From an uncultured bacterium (GTDB lineage: Bacteria > Bacillota > Clostridia > Oscillospirales > Oscillospiraceae): a stretch of 64,000 nucleotides of DNA. This document shows, piece after piece, positions 46,060 through 56,400 of the stretch (within the stretch, counting starts at the first letter, position 1; the number at the start of each line of letters is the position of its first letter). The notes beneath the pieces were generated by a model that was not told the origin of the DNA, did not search any database, and saw nothing but the letters and a program-made list of their open reading frames with translations. The stretch lies in assembly GCA_948469375.1 (NCBI GenBank), contig CAOKLO010000012.1:1-64000 (forward strand). Direction: 5' to 3'. Made by a program: the position numbers and the translations under genes.

Positions 46060-47188
46060 GGTCCTCGTCCCCCTTATCCTCCTCTTGTCCGCCCTGCGCG
46101 GACGGCTCCGGTTCCTCCGGCTTCTCATGGACCGGTCCCGCCAAAAACACCCGCCAGGCTATAGCCGCCGCCGCGCCCATAGCCAGCAGGAACACCATAG
46201 CCTTCAGCGCGTTGGTGACCGCCAGCACCACTGCGGACAGCCCCAGAATGGCCGAGATGACGTACAGCACTCCCACCGCCTGCTTTTGGGAAAAGCCCAT
46301 GTCGATGAGCCGGTGGTGGACATGCCCCCGGTCGGGCGTCATGGGGCTCTGCCCGTGGGACACCCGGCGCACCACGGCAAAGCACACGTCGAAGATAGGC
46401 AGGCCCAGCACCAGGAAGGGCACCACAAAGGAGATGATGGTGTACTGCTTAAACATCCCGTTCACCGACACGGTGGCCATAACAAAGCCCAGAAAGGTGG
46501 AGCCGGTGTCCCCCATGAAAATTTTGGCTGGGTTGAAGTTGTAGGGCAGAAAGCCGATGCACGCCCCTGCCAGCGCCGACATCATAACGGCCACGTCCAG
46601 CTCGTTGACCCGCAGCAGTGCTATGACCAGCATGGACATAGCGCTGATGGTGGACACGCCGCAGGCCAGCCCGTCCAGCCCGTCGATCAGGTTGACGGCA
46701 TTGGTGATGGCCACGATCCAGATCACGGTGACGGGATAGGCCAGCCATCCCAGCTGCCACACCGGGTTCGGGCTGAAAATGTTGGGGTTGGACAGCACAT
46801 TGATCTGATTCCCCGCCATCACGGCGATGAGGGCGGCCGCAATCTGCACCAGAAATTTCGGCTTGGCGGGCAGGGCATATTTGTCGTCCAGCATCCCCAG
46901 CACCACGATGATCACCGCTCCCAGCAGCATCCCCTGCTTCTCCGCATCCAGGGGAACGAACAGCAGCATGGACAGCAGAAAGCCCAAAAAAATGGCCAGC
47001 CCGCCCATGCGGGGAATGGGGTGGTCGTGCATCCGCCGCCCGTCCTTGGGCACGTCCACCGCCCCCACCTTCACCGACAGCGCCTTCACCAGCGGCGTGG
47101 CGGCGAGGGACACCACCGCTGCCAGCGTCATGGCCAGCAGCACGGACCAGATCTCCTGCACCTCCATGATTTTACTCAAATTGTTCAA
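46052..47188 (-). CDS. tagO: Undecaprenyl-phosphate GlcNAc-1-phosphate transferase
   Basis: MraY/WecA/TagO family membrane enzyme that puts GlcNAc-1-phosphate on the lipid carrier, starting wall teichoic acid or a related polymer. About ten membrane helices; the family motif DDKYALPAKPKFLVQ and a cytoplasmic loop NLIDGLDGLACG are visible. Start is TTG 47188 with AGGAG 9 bases upstream; an ATG seven codons in is a weaker alternative. The last 25 residues are acidic. Coupled to wecB by an 8-base overlap. Symbol by role; it could equally be named wecA. Confidence 0.92.
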   Translation of the reverse strand: MNNLSKIMEVQEIWSVLLAMTLAAVVSLAATPLVKALSVKVGAVDVPKDGRRMHDHPIPRMGGLAIFLGFLLSMLLFVPLDAEKQGMLLGAVIIVVLGMLDDKYALPAKPKFLVQIAAALIAVMAGNQINVLSNPNIFSPNPVWQLGWLAYPVTVIWIVAITNAVNLIDGLDGLACGVSTISAMSMLVIALLRVNELDVAVMMSALAGACIGFLPYNFNPAKIFMGDTGSTFLGFVMATVSVNGMFKQYTIISFVVPFLVLGLPIFDVCFAVVRRVSHGQSPMTPDRGHVHHRLIDMGFSQKQAVGVLYVISAILGLSAVVLAVTNALKAMVFLLAMGAAAAIAWRVFLAGPVHEKPEEPEPSAQGGQEEDKGDEDHG

Positions 47189-47229
47189 TAAATTTCGCTC
47201 CTTTTGCCCGATATCTTTCTCTCTCCCGC

Positions 47230-48231
47230 TTATCGGGGCAGGAAGCCCACCTTTTTGTAAACCTTGCGCAGGGTCTTGCCGGCGATGTATTCCGCCCGCT
47301 CCGCTCCGGCGCGGTAAACGCCTTCCAGGTACGCCTTGTCGGCCAGCAGCCGCTCCGTCTCCTCCCGGATTGGGCGCAGCGTCTCCACCACGGCCTCGCC
47401 CACGGCGGGCTTAAACTTGCCGTAGCCCTGGCCGTCGAACTCGGACTCGATCTCCTCGTAGCTCTTGCCGGTGGCGGCGGCGTAGATCTGAATCAGGTTG
47501 GACACACCCGGCTTCTCCGGAGAGCGGCGTACGCAGCGTTCCGTATCGCTGTCGGTGACGGCCCGCTTAAACTTGCGCATGATTTCCTCCGGCTTCTCCA
47601 TAAGGAACACACAGCCCTCAGGCTGAGACTTGGACATTTTGCTGTCCGGAGCGCTCAGGCTCATGATCCGCGCGCCCACCTTGGCAATGTAAGGCTCGGG
47701 CGCCTTGAACACGTCGCCGTACACGCCGTTGAAGCGCTTGGCAATGCCCCGGCAAATTTCCACATGCTGCTTCTGGTCCTCGCCCACCGGCACGAAATCC
47801 GGCTGGTAGAGCAGGATATCCGCCGCCATCAGCACCGGGTAGGTGAACAGCCCCGCGTTGATGTTGTCCGCGTTTTTGGCGGACTTGTCCTTGAACTGGG
47901 TCATGCGGGACAGCTCGCCGAACATGGTGTAGCAGTCCAGCACCCAGCCCAGCTGGGCATGGGCGGGGACGTGGGACTGGATGAACAGCACGCATTTCTC
48001 CGGGTCCAGTCCGCAGGCAATATACTGGGCCAGCAGGGCCAGGGTGCGCTTACGCAGCTCCGCCGGGTCCTGCCGCACGGTGATGGTGTGCAGGTCCGCC
48101 AGGAAGAAATAGCAGTCGAACTCGTCGATCATCTCCGGCCAATGGCGCAGGGGGCCCAGATAGTTGCCCAAATGCAACTGCCCGCTGGGCTGAATACCGG
48201 AGACCATTACCTTTTTCGTTGCGTTTTCCAT
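47230..48231 (-). CDS. trpS: Tryptophanyl-tRNA synthetase
   Basis: Charges tRNA-Trp. Class I motifs are SGIQPSGQLHLGNYLG (HIGH equivalent HLGN) and KMSKSQ (KMSKS). 333 residues from ATG 48231. A GTG three codons earlier is only 2 bases from the ribosome site. No T-box leader is possible here, since rsfS ends 13 bases upstream. Confidence 0.97.
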   Translation of the reverse strand: MENATKKVMVSGIQPSGQLHLGNYLGPLRHWPEMIDEFDCYFFLADLHTITVRQDPAELRKRTLALLAQYIACGLDPEKCVLFIQSHVPAHAQLGWVLDCYTMFGELSRMTQFKDKSAKNADNINAGLFTYPVLMAADILLYQPDFVPVGEDQKQHVEICRGIAKRFNGVYGDVFKAPEPYIAKVGARIMSLSAPDSKMSKSQPEGCVFLMEKPEEIMRKFKRAVTDSDTERCVRRSPEKPGVSNLIQIYAAATGKSYEEIESEFDGQGYGKFKPAVGEAVVETLRPIREETERLLADKAYLEGVYRAGAERAEYIAGKTLRKVYKKVGFLPR

Positions 48232-48244
48232 CGTCGTCACAACC

Positions 48245-48613
48245 TCACTCGGCCTCTGCCGTCAAGTATTCGGAGATATCCACCGGCTCGGCGTCCGACC
48301 ACAGGTGCTCCAGGCCGTAGAACTCCCGGCCCTCCTCGGTGAAGACGTGGACCACCACGCTGGAGTAGTCCATCAGCGTCCACTGGCCGCCCCGGTGGCC
48401 CTCGATGTGGTGGGGCTCCTCACCCGCGCGGCTCATGGCCTCCTCCACCGCGTCGGCCAGAGCCCGGACCTGAGTGTTGGAGCCGCCGCTGCAAATAATA
48501 AAGTAGTCCGCCAGCGTGGTCTGGTCGGCGGTGCGGAGCACCTTGATATCCTTGCCCTTCTTGTCATCCAGCGCTTTAACGGCGATGGCGATCATTTCCT
48601 TCTCACTCAGCAT
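48245..48613 (-). CDS. rsfS: Ribosomal silencing factor
   Basis: Binds bL14 of the 50S subunit and keeps subunits apart in starvation. 122 residues with the family core DYFIICSGGSNTQVRALADAV and GHRGGQWTLMDYSSVVVHVF. Follows the LCP and NadD-YqeK genes on the same strand, the usual nadD-yqeK-lytR-rsfS order of Firmicutes. Confidence 0.96.
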   Translation of the reverse strand: MLSEKEMIAIAVKALDDKKGKDIKVLRTADQTTLADYFIICSGGSNTQVRALADAVEEAMSRAGEEPHHIEGHRGGQWTLMDYSSVVVHVFTEEGREFYGLEHLWSDAEPVDISEYLTAEAE

Positions 48614-48634
48614 AAAGCTCTCTCCTTTACTGTG

Positions 48635-50170
48635 TTATTCCGGGGTATCGCCCCAGTCTCCGTCCCCAGGCGCTCCCACAGGCGCAGGGGGCGGGGTGGA
48701 ATCGCCGCCGGTCCCCGCGGGAACGTCGGGTTCCGCAGGCTGGGTTGCCGGAGGCGGGTTATCGGTCTGGACGGGGATCGGGTCGGTGGTTACAGGGTCC
48801 GAGGTCACAGGGGCGCTCCCCTGGGGCGCTCCGCTTTCACCGGGGTCGCTCTTGTCGGGATCATCACTCTCCACGGGGTCGCTTTCGTCCGGCTTCGGGG
48901 CGGGCTTCGTCTGCACCACGCCCACGGACGGGTCGGCCAGCCGCCCGGTGCTGGAGCGCAGCGAGCCGTCCGAGGCCTGGCTCATCAAATCCAGCTGGCG
49001 GATGGTCACCTGCTCCACATAGGGATTCAGTCCCTCGTTGATGAGGGTCAAAAGCTGGCTTTGAATGGGATAGACAAAGCTGTAGGTCGTGTCATATTTT
49101 GCCTGATAATATTTGCCCGAAGCCACGGGCATGGTGCAGAACTCCACGTCGTCCACCTGGAGCCCGCCCATGATGGCCTCCTGGGCGAACCAGAAAATGT
49201 TCTCCACCGACAAGTCGCTGTCCACCCGGTTGCCAAACAGCTCGGCCAGCTGGCCGATACGGAACACGTTTTGAATCTGGAGAGTCTGCTTGAGCACCGC
49301 CTTCAAAAAGTCGTGCTGGACCTGCAAACGGCTCAAATCGCTGCCGTCGCCGCCGCCGGGAATGGGCACGCCCTTGTAGGTGCCGTTGTGCCGCCAGCGG
49401 ACGATCTGCATGGCGTCGTCGCCGAAAATCTGCCGGTAGCCCTTCTCCTGGTAGATGTTCAGATCCTGGTAGGGATCATAATACTCCATGTGGTAGGGGT
49501 TGTCGAACCAGACGCCGCCGATGGCGTCCACCATCTCTCCCACCAGCTCCCAGTCGATGCGGATATAATAGTCCGGCACAAAGCCCACCAGCTCGGACAC
49601 CTCGTTTTTCAGCGCCGTTACACCGTCGTCGCCCTGGCCCCAGAGGTTATACACCGCGTTCAGCTTTTTATCCGTGATGCGGTGGCCGGTGTTATTGACA
49701 ATGGTGTCCCGGGGCAGGGACATGACTGTGGCCTGCTGGTTGGTGATATCATAGGTGGCAATCATCATGGTGTCGGTCAGCCCGGAGGTCACGTCGGAGC
49801 CGAAAATGAGAAAGGTGTAAATGTCCTTGCTCTTCCGGGCGCCGCTGACCTTGGGCTGGATGGCATCGAAATTCAGCGTGGGCTCCTGGGTGGGGTCCGC
49901 GTTGGGGTCCTCGGACTCCGGCACGCCGCTGGACTGGCCCGACTCCGGCGGCAAGTTGGGCTTTTTCACCCAGCGGTTGTAAAGCAGCACACCCGCCGCC
50001 GCGATGACCATGACGACTGCCACCACAATCATAATCACCATGATTCGCTTTTCTTTTCTCTTCTGGGCCTGTGCAGGGGTCAGAGCCGGCTTGGTCTTTT
50101 TGGCCAGCCGCTTCCCCGGCGTCCCATGGCTCTGCGTTTCGTCGTTTCTATTTCTGAACTGGTCGCTCAT
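48635..50170 (-). CDS. LytR-CpsA-Psr (LCP) family wall-polymer ligase
   Basis: Membrane enzyme that transfers lipid-linked glycopolymers to peptidoglycan. Cytoplasmic basic N-terminus, one helix (IMVIMIVVAVVMVIAAAGVLL), then the LCP domain (about 105-330) with FGSDVTSGLTDTMMIATYD, SLPRDTIVNN and a late RWRHN arginine pair. After ~390 comes an Asp/Pro/Ser/Thr-rich tail of about 120 residues, possibly a wall-spanning stalk. 511 residues. Starts 2 bases past the nadD-yqeK stop. Partner of TagO and WecB nearby. Confidence 0.93.
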   Translation of the reverse strand: MSDQFRNRNDETQSHGTPGKRLAKKTKPALTPAQAQKRKEKRIMVIMIVVAVVMVIAAAGVLLYNRWVKKPNLPPESGQSSGVPESEDPNADPTQEPTLNFDAIQPKVSGARKSKDIYTFLIFGSDVTSGLTDTMMIATYDITNQQATVMSLPRDTIVNNTGHRITDKKLNAVYNLWGQGDDGVTALKNEVSELVGFVPDYYIRIDWELVGEMVDAIGGVWFDNPYHMEYYDPYQDLNIYQEKGYRQIFGDDAMQIVRWRHNGTYKGVPIPGGGDGSDLSRLQVQHDFLKAVLKQTLQIQNVFRIGQLAELFGNRVDSDLSVENIFWFAQEAIMGGLQVDDVEFCTMPVASGKYYQAKYDTTYSFVYPIQSQLLTLINEGLNPYVEQVTIRQLDLMSQASDGSLRSSTGRLADPSVGVVQTKPAPKPDESDPVESDDPDKSDPGESGAPQGSAPVTSDPVTTDPIPVQTDNPPPATQPAEPDVPAGTGGDSTPPPAPVGAPGDGDWGDTPE

Positions 50171-50172
50171 GC

Positions 50173-51366
50173 TCAGATTCCCTTCCCGTAGTATTCAAAT
50201 GCTTCCCTGGTGTCGTGGTGCAGCTCCTTGTCCCGCTGGAGCATCTCCTGGACAGACAGGCTCGCGCCCATGCCCACCGCGCCGTCTATGTCAGTATACG
50301 CCAGGCGGCGCAGCTCGCCCACCTCGGGAAAATCCCGGCAGGGCTCCATGTAGTCGGCGATGTACAGCAGCTTTTCCTCCAGGCTCATATTGGCTCGGGC
50401 AGTGGTATGGTACAAAATGGCGTGATAAATGCCGTCGTCCATCCCAAACACATATTTTGCCAGGGCCGCGCCGCTCTTGGCGTGGAGCAGCTTGTCGGTG
50501 GCCCGCTCCAGGGGGCACAGCTCCACGCCGTATTGTTCGCAGATGTCCAAATGCTCCTGGACGCTGAGGTACTTGGTGCAGTCGTGCAAAATGGCTGCCC
50601 GGCGCATCCGGTCCTCGTCCGCGCCCCAGCGGTTGGCCAGCCGGGCAGCCTCCTCCTCGCAGCCCTTGATATGGGCCAGGCGCTTGGCGTACACCATGGA
50701 GTAGGACACACACCGCAGATCCTCCAGGCTCAGGCGCTTCAGGTCGGCGCTGGTCCCATATAGTTTTTCCCACAAAATGTAACCATACACCGCCTGAGGC
50801 AAAAATTCCCGGCCCTTTCCCTCATGCAGCAGCTCCCGCAGGCGGGTGGAGGACACCTCCACCAGATCTGGGATGGAAATGGTAGCGACTTTTGCATGGT
50901 AAGCTTGCCTGAGGTAATCCCGCTGGGGAGCAAATACCTCCTCGCTGTCCTCCTCGGTCCGGCCAAAGGCGCACACACCCGCCAGAGACAGGATTTTCTC
51001 CGGCTCGTGCCAGTGCTGCACCGTCAAAAACATGTCCGTCCCCATCAGCAGCCACAGCTCATCCCCAGGCCAGCGCTGGGCGGCCTCCTCAAGGGTATCG
51101 GCGGTGTAGCTCTTGCCCTCCCGGTGCAGCTCGGTGTCCCACACCTCGGTGAGGCTGGGCATGAGCAGCTGGTCGGCGGCGATGGCGGTCATGGCCAGCC
51201 GCTGGGCCCGGGTGGGACTGTGTGGGTCCAGAGTCTTATGGGGGGGCGCCCCCGCCGGGATAAACACCAGCTTGTCCAGTCCCAGAGCGGCTACCGCCGC
51301 CCTGGCCGCCGCCAGGTGCCCCAGATGGGGAGGATTGAAGCTGCCTCCGTAAATGCCGATCTTCAA
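50173..51366 (-). CDS. nadD: Fusion: nicotinate-nucleotide adenylyltransferase + YqeK HD phosphohydrolase
   Basis: Residues 1-195 are NadD, which makes deamido-NAD: MKIGIYGGSFNPPHLGHL and SSTRLREL (the ATP motif). Residues 205-397 are YqeK, an HD-domain Ap4A hydrolase: AKRLAHIKG, ILHDCTKYL (the HD pair), YHTTARANMSLEEKLLYIADY. Usually these are two adjacent genes; here they form one frame without a stop. Start is TTG 51366 with AGAGGG 8 bases upstream; 397 residues. The yhbY gene precedes, as elsewhere. Confidence 0.93.
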   Translation of the reverse strand: MKIGIYGGSFNPPHLGHLAAARAAVAALGLDKLVFIPAGAPPHKTLDPHSPTRAQRLAMTAIAADQLLMPSLTEVWDTELHREGKSYTADTLEEAAQRWPGDELWLLMGTDMFLTVQHWHEPEKILSLAGVCAFGRTEEDSEEVFAPQRDYLRQAYHAKVATISIPDLVEVSSTRLRELLHEGKGREFLPQAVYGYILWEKLYGTSADLKRLSLEDLRCVSYSMVYAKRLAHIKGCEEEAARLANRWGADEDRMRRAAILHDCTKYLSVQEHLDICEQYGVELCPLERATDKLLHAKSGAALAKYVFGMDDGIYHAILYHTTARANMSLEEKLLYIADYMEPCRDFPEVGELRRLAYTDIDGAVGMGASLSVQEMLQRDKELHHDTREAFEYYGKGI

Positions 51367-51399
51367 CAGAATCACCCTCTCAAACAGTTTTGGGGATAC

Positions 51400-51705
51400 C
51401 TATCTTACCAGCTTGATCCGTTTCTCCCGGGGCTTGCTGTGGGTCTCCCGGTACAGGACGAACTTCGTTCCGATCACCTGCACCACCTGGCTTCGGGTGG
51501 CCTGGGCCAGCTCCTCCGCCCCCTCCCGGGGGGACAGGGGGCTGTTTTCCAGCACCTTGCCCTTGATGAGCTCCCGGGCCTCCAGGGCGTCCTCCGCCTG
51601 ACGGGTCAGGTTGGGGCCAATGCCGTCCTTGCCGATGTGGACGATGGTGTCCAGGTCGTTGGCCAGCCCTCGAAGCTGAGCCCGCTGTTTGCTTGTCAAG
51701 TCCAT
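51400..51705 (-). CDS. yhbY: YhbY/CRM-domain RNA-binding protein
   Basis: 101-residue single CRM domain protein linked to 50S assembly. Family features: LTSKQRAQLRGLAND, VHIGKDGIG and GTKFVLYR. ATG 51705 with AAAGGAG upstream; the larger frame runs back over the zinc-ribbon gene. Lies just ahead of nadD-yqeK. Confidence 0.95.
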   Translation of the reverse strand: MDLTSKQRAQLRGLANDLDTIVHIGKDGIGPNLTRQAEDALEARELIKGKVLENSPLSPREGAEELAQATRSQVVQVIGTKFVLYRETHSKPREKRIKLVR

Positions 51706-51724
51706 GAATAGCTCCTTTAACGGC

Positions 51725-51937
51725 TTACAGCCTATTTTCTCGTATTTTTTGCAATTTCTCCGGTTCGACCCACGCTTCCGAGTACCCGCAGCCACAGCAG
51801 ACCCAGCGGTCTATTCTGGCCGTTCCGAAACCGCCGGTTCCCATCACTCCGCCTTGGCCCAAAAGGCTGAACGCACCGCCTGGGACCTCAACTATATCCC
51901 TGCTTCCGCACTTGGGACAGGTTTTGGTATTCTTCAT
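51725..51937 (-). CDS. Zinc-ribbon small protein (70 residues)
   Basis: Two cysteine pairs, CPKC near the N-terminus and CCGCGYSE near residue 50, form a zinc ribbon around a Gly-rich middle. Family not known to me beyond 'zinc-ribbon'. Overlaps the rdgB stop by 4 bases, so it is coupled to it, and lies 19 bases before yhbY. Confidence 0.82.
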   Translation of the reverse strand: MKNTKTCPKCGSRDIVEVPGGAFSLLGQGGVMGTGGFGTARIDRWVCCGCGYSEAWVEPEKLQKIRENRL

Positions 51938-52521
51938 TTCAAATATTCCTCCAGCTTGGCCTGGAACGACTCCAGGGCCTTGCCCCGGTGGGAGACGGCG
52001 TTCTTTTCCTCGGCGCTGAGCTGGGCAAAGGTCTTTTTCAGCTTGGGCAGGAAGAACACCGGGTCATAGCCAAATCCGCCCTCCCCCATGGGGGCGAAGG
52101 CGATGGTGCCGGGGCACTCTCCCCGTGCGGTGAGCACGTCGCCGTTGGGGAAGCAGCAGGTGATGACGGACACAAATTTCGCCGTTCTGGGCTGGCCCTT
52201 GGGCATATTGGCCAACAGCATACGGTAGCGCCCTGCGTCGTCCAGCCCTTCCCCGCCGTACCGGGCGGAGTACACCCCCGGCGCGCCGTTCAGCGCGTCC
52301 ACGCACAGGCCGGAATCGTCGGCGATGGCGGGCAGGCCGCCGGCCTCCATCACCGCCTGGGCCTTGAGCCGCGAATTCTCCTCAAAGGTGGTCCCGGTCT
52401 CCTCCACGTCCACATCCACGCCCGCGTCCGCCTGGGAGCACACCTCCACCCCCATACCGGATAAGATTTCGTTCATTTCCTTCAATTTCTTGGGATTTTT
52501 GCTGGCCAGCACAAGCTTCAT
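51934..52521 (-). CDS. rdgB: XTP/dITP diphosphatase
   Basis: House-cleaning pyrophosphatase that removes ITP and XTP from the nucleotide pool. It starts MKLVLASKNPKKLKEM, with TTFEENSRLKA, DDSGLCVDALNGAPGVYSAR and GFGYDPVF. 195 residues from ATG 52521, GGAGG 8 bases upstream. Confidence 0.96.
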   Translation of the reverse strand: MKLVLASKNPKKLKEMNEILSGMGVEVCSQADAGVDVDVEETGTTFEENSRLKAQAVMEAGGLPAIADDSGLCVDALNGAPGVYSARYGGEGLDDAGRYRMLLANMPKGQPRTAKFVSVITCCFPNGDVLTARGECPGTIAFAPMGEGGFGYDPVFFLPKLKKTFAQLSAEEKNAVSHRGKALESFQAKLEEYLK

Positions 52522-52597
52522 TTCAAGCGCCTCCATTTTTTATTTCTCTATCATATCGTAGCCGCCTGGAAAAATCGTGACCTGAGTGTAAATATTG

Positions 52598-53464
52598 TCA
52601 TAAAAGCGCCTGGGTAAACTCCTGGGCGTCAAAGGGCTGGAGGTCGTCCACACCCTCGCCCACCCCAGCGAACTTCACCGGCACACCCAGTTCCTTGGCG
52701 ATGGCCACCACGATGCCGCCCTTGGCCGTGCCGTCCAGCTTGGTGAGCACAATGCCTGTGACCCCCGCCGCCTTGGAGAACTCCTTGGCCTGGATCAGCC
52801 CGTTCTGCCCGGTGGTAGCGTCCAGCACCAGCAGGGTCTCCCGGCTGGAGTTGGGGCATTCCCGCTCGATGATGCGGCTGATTTTGTTCAGCTCGTTCAT
52901 GAGATTGGCCTTGTTTTGCAGCCGTCCGGCGGTGTCCACCAGCACCACGTCGCTCTTTCTGGCTCTGGCTGCGGACAGCGCGTCGTACACCACGGCGGCA
53001 GGGTCGGCCCCCTCGTGCTGCTTGACGATATCCACCCCGGCCCGCTCGGACCAGATGGTCAGCTGCTCGGCGGCGGCGGCCCGGAAGGTGTCCCCGGCGC
53101 ACAGCAGCACCTTTTTTCCCTCCCGCTTCCAGCGGGAGGCCAGCTTGCCGATGGAGGTGGTCTTGCCCACCCCGTTAACTCCGATGAACAGCACAATAGC
53201 GGGGGTGCTGCTCATGTCCACCGACAGGTCGCCGATGGACAGGTATTCCGCCAAAATGTCCCGCATACACTGGCGGGCGCCCTCAATGTCCTTGATCTTT
53301 TCCTGCTTGCAGCGGCTTTTCAGCTCCTCCACCGCTTCCATGGTGGTCTCCGCGCCCAGGTCGGCCATGACCAGGGACTCCTCCAGCTCTTCGTAGAAGT
53401 CGTCGTCCAGCTGGGAGAAGCCGTTAAAGATACCGATTTTCTTGATTTTGTCAAAAAAGCCCAT
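52598..53464 (-). CDS. ftsY: Signal recognition particle receptor FtsY
   Basis: SRP receptor GTPase that docks ribosomes making membrane proteins. N and G domains only (288 residues): FIGVNGVGKTTSIGKLA (P-loop), DTAGRLQNK, TKLDGTAKGG and FAGVGEGVDDLQPFD. The long acidic A domain of enterobacteria is absent, as in other Firmicutes. Starts 12 bases past smc. Confidence 0.97.
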   Translation of the reverse strand: MGFFDKIKKIGIFNGFSQLDDDFYEELEESLVMADLGAETTMEAVEELKSRCKQEKIKDIEGARQCMRDILAEYLSIGDLSVDMSSTPAIVLFIGVNGVGKTTSIGKLASRWKREGKKVLLCAGDTFRAAAAEQLTIWSERAGVDIVKQHEGADPAAVVYDALSAARARKSDVVLVDTAGRLQNKANLMNELNKISRIIERECPNSSRETLLVLDATTGQNGLIQAKEFSKAAGVTGIVLTKLDGTAKGGIVVAIAKELGVPVKFAGVGEGVDDLQPFDAQEFTQALL

Positions 53465-53476
53465 AATAAACTTCCT

Positions 53477-56400
53477 TTACTTGATATTCAGCTCTTTTTC
53501 CACATCATTTAAGTTGATCGTCAGCATCCGGGACACGCCCTTTTCCTGCATGGTAACGCCGTAGAGCACGTCGGCCTCCTCCATGGTGCCCCGGCGGTGG
53601 GTGATGACGATGAACTGGGTCTTGTCGCTCATGCGGCGCATGTACCGGGCGTAGCGCACCACGTTAGACTCGTCCAGCGCCGCCTCAATCTCATCCATGA
53701 CACAGAACGGCGTGGGCCTTACCTTTAATATAGCAAAGTACAGCGCAATGGCGATGAGCGCCCGCTCGCCGCCGGACAGGGAACTCATGTGCTGGATGGT
53801 CTTTCCCGGCGGCTGGGCCTTGATTTCAATGCCGCAGTTGAGCACGTCCTCCGGGTCCTCCAGCAGCAGCTCCGCCTTGCCGCCGCCGAACAGCTCGGTA
53901 AAGGCCAGCCGGAACGCCTCGTTGATAAGGGAAAACTGCTCCTTAAATATTCCCGTCATCTCGCTGGTAATCTGGGCGATGATATCCTGGAGCTCCTTTT
54001 TAGCCTTGGCCACATCATCCCGCTGGCTGGTGAAGTAGGTATACCGCTCGTTTACCCGGGAAAATTCCTCCACCGCGTCCGGGTTGATGCCGCCCAGGGC
54101 GGAGATGGATTTTTTCAGCTCTCCAATGCGCCGCTGGGCCTTCTGGACCGATTCCAGCTCCACCCGCTGGGCCCGGGCCGCCTCGTGGGACAGCTCGTAG
54201 TTTTCCCACAGCCGGTCCAAAAGCTGCTTCTCCTCGAAATTGTTGGCCTCATTTTTTTGTGTGAGAAAGGAAACCTCCTGGGTCATGGCAATCAGCTCGT
54301 TGTTCTTGTCCTTGGCCTGACGGTCCGCCTGGACCCGTCTGCCCTCCAGGGCCAGCTTTTCGTCGTTGAGCCGCCGGATGGCGGCGGTCCCCTCCTGACT
54401 GGCAGCCTTCAGCCCTTGCAGACGCTCCTCCTCTTCCTGAATCCGCCGCAGCAGGTAATCGTTCTGCTGCTCGAATTCCCCAATCATGGCGGTGCGGCTG
54501 GCCGTGTCGCCGGACAGGTCTTCCCGCAGGCGCTCCAGCTCGCCGATGCTCTGGCGCAGGGCGGACTGCTCGCCCTCCAGCCCCGCCATTTGGGCGCTGT
54601 ACCGGGCGGATTCCTCGTTCAGACCGGCTACCTTGTCCTGTAAGGCGGTGCGGCCCTGAGCCTTGGCCTCGCCCTCCGCCCGCAGGGCGGCGGCGGAGCC
54701 CTCCAGCGTCTCGATCCGGGCCTTGGCCTGGGCGGTGTTCTCCGTGTTCTCCTCCATGCGGCGGCGGACCTGCTTTCGCTCTCCGGCCAGGGCCTGGCGG
54801 CGCAGCTCCACATCCGCCAATTGGACCTGGGCGCTGTCCGCCCGCTCGGAGTATTTCAGCACCGCGTCCTCCGCCTCGCGCAGCTGGGCGGTGGCTGCGT
54901 CCAGCTCGTACTGGGCGGCGGTGACCTCCCGCTGGGCCTTTGCCAGCTCGTCCGCCGCGGCTTTCAGATCGGCGGCGAGACCGTCCTTCTGCTGATTTAA
55001 CCGCTCCAGTTCATTGGCCCGGGACAGGATGCCCGCCGACCGGGATACCGAGCCGCCGGTCATGGAGCCGCCCGCGTTGAGCACCTGGCCGTCCAGCGTG
55101 ACAATTCGGAACCGGTGGCCGAATTTCCGGGCCATGGCCATAGCCTTGTCCATATTCTGCGCGATGACCACCCGGCCCAGCAGGTTGGAGAAAATGTTGG
55201 CGTACTGCCGCTCAAAGGAGATGATGGCGTCGCCCATGCCCACAAAGCCGTCCTCCCGCTCCACGGCCTTGTCCCGGAAGTCGGCGGGGCGCACGGTGTT
55301 CATGGGCAGGAAGGTGGCCCGGCCCCCGTCCCTGCGTTTGAGGTAGGCGATGGCGTTCTTGCCGTCCTCATCCCGCTCCACCACCAGGTTCTGCATGGCG
55401 CCCCCCAGGGCGATCTCGACGGCCACGGCGTACTGATCAGGCACATGGATCAGGCTGGCCACCGGACCGCGAATGCCCCGCAGGCCGCCGCGCGACCACT
55501 CGTTCATCACCAGCTTGACCGCCTTGGAGTAGCCCTCGTACAGCTTCTCCATCTCGGCCAGCATCTTGATGCGGGAATTTAGGTTGTTTTCGTCCATTTG
55601 CAAGCGGCGGTGCTTTTCCTGGGCCTGGTCCATCCGCCTCTGTCGGGACTGCAAGCGCATTTGATAGCCGGAAATCACGTTGCGGGCTGCGTCCCGGTCC
55701 TCTGTGACCTTTTCCAGCTCCTTTCTGGTGCTGTCCAGCGCCTCCCGGGCCTGGGCCGCCTTGTCCTCCTGCTCCTGGAGCTCCTGGCTCAGCCGTTCCT
55801 CCCGGTCGTACAGCTCCTGGGCCGCCGCAGCCAGAGCGGACAGCAGCTCCTTGGCCTCTCCGGCGGAGGCGGTCTCCAGACGCTCCCGCTCCTGGAGGCG
55901 CTCCAGCTCCTCATTCAAGCTGCCCGCCGAGCCCAACACCTCCTGGATGCTCCCGGCCAGCGCGTCCAGCCGTTCCCGGCAGGCAATCATTGAACGCTCA
56001 ATCTCGTCCAAACGGTCCCTGCGCTCCTGAATCTGGGCGGCGATGGACCCGGCCTGCCCCTCCTGCCGCTCCAGCTCCTGGCGGATGCGCTGGACGTTCT
56101 CGCTGTTGTTCTTCACGTCGTTTTTCAGCAGGGCAATGCCGTTTTCACAAGCGTGGACCTGCTCGTCCATGCCGGACTGCTTTCCCCGCAGCTCCTCCGC
56201 CCGGATGTCCTTATCCCGCATTTGGCCGGACAGGTCCTCGCTCTCGGCATACAGCCGCTCCACCTCGTTCTTGGCCTCGTCCCGCTGACGGACGGCGGCG
56301 TCCAGGTCGGAGCGCAGCTTGACGCTACCGGCCCGGATGCGCTCCAGCTGGTCCAGCCAGACGGAGATCTCCAGCCCCTTCAGCTCGTCCCGGAGGACCA

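Noticed and set aside
48232..48244. T-box leader for trpS
   Set aside because: The upstream gene rsfS ends 13 bases before trpS; no space for a leader.
48305..50191. 628-codon plus-strand open frame opposite rsfS and the LCP gene
   Set aside because: Composition-driven antisense frame; the minus-strand genes have full family motifs.
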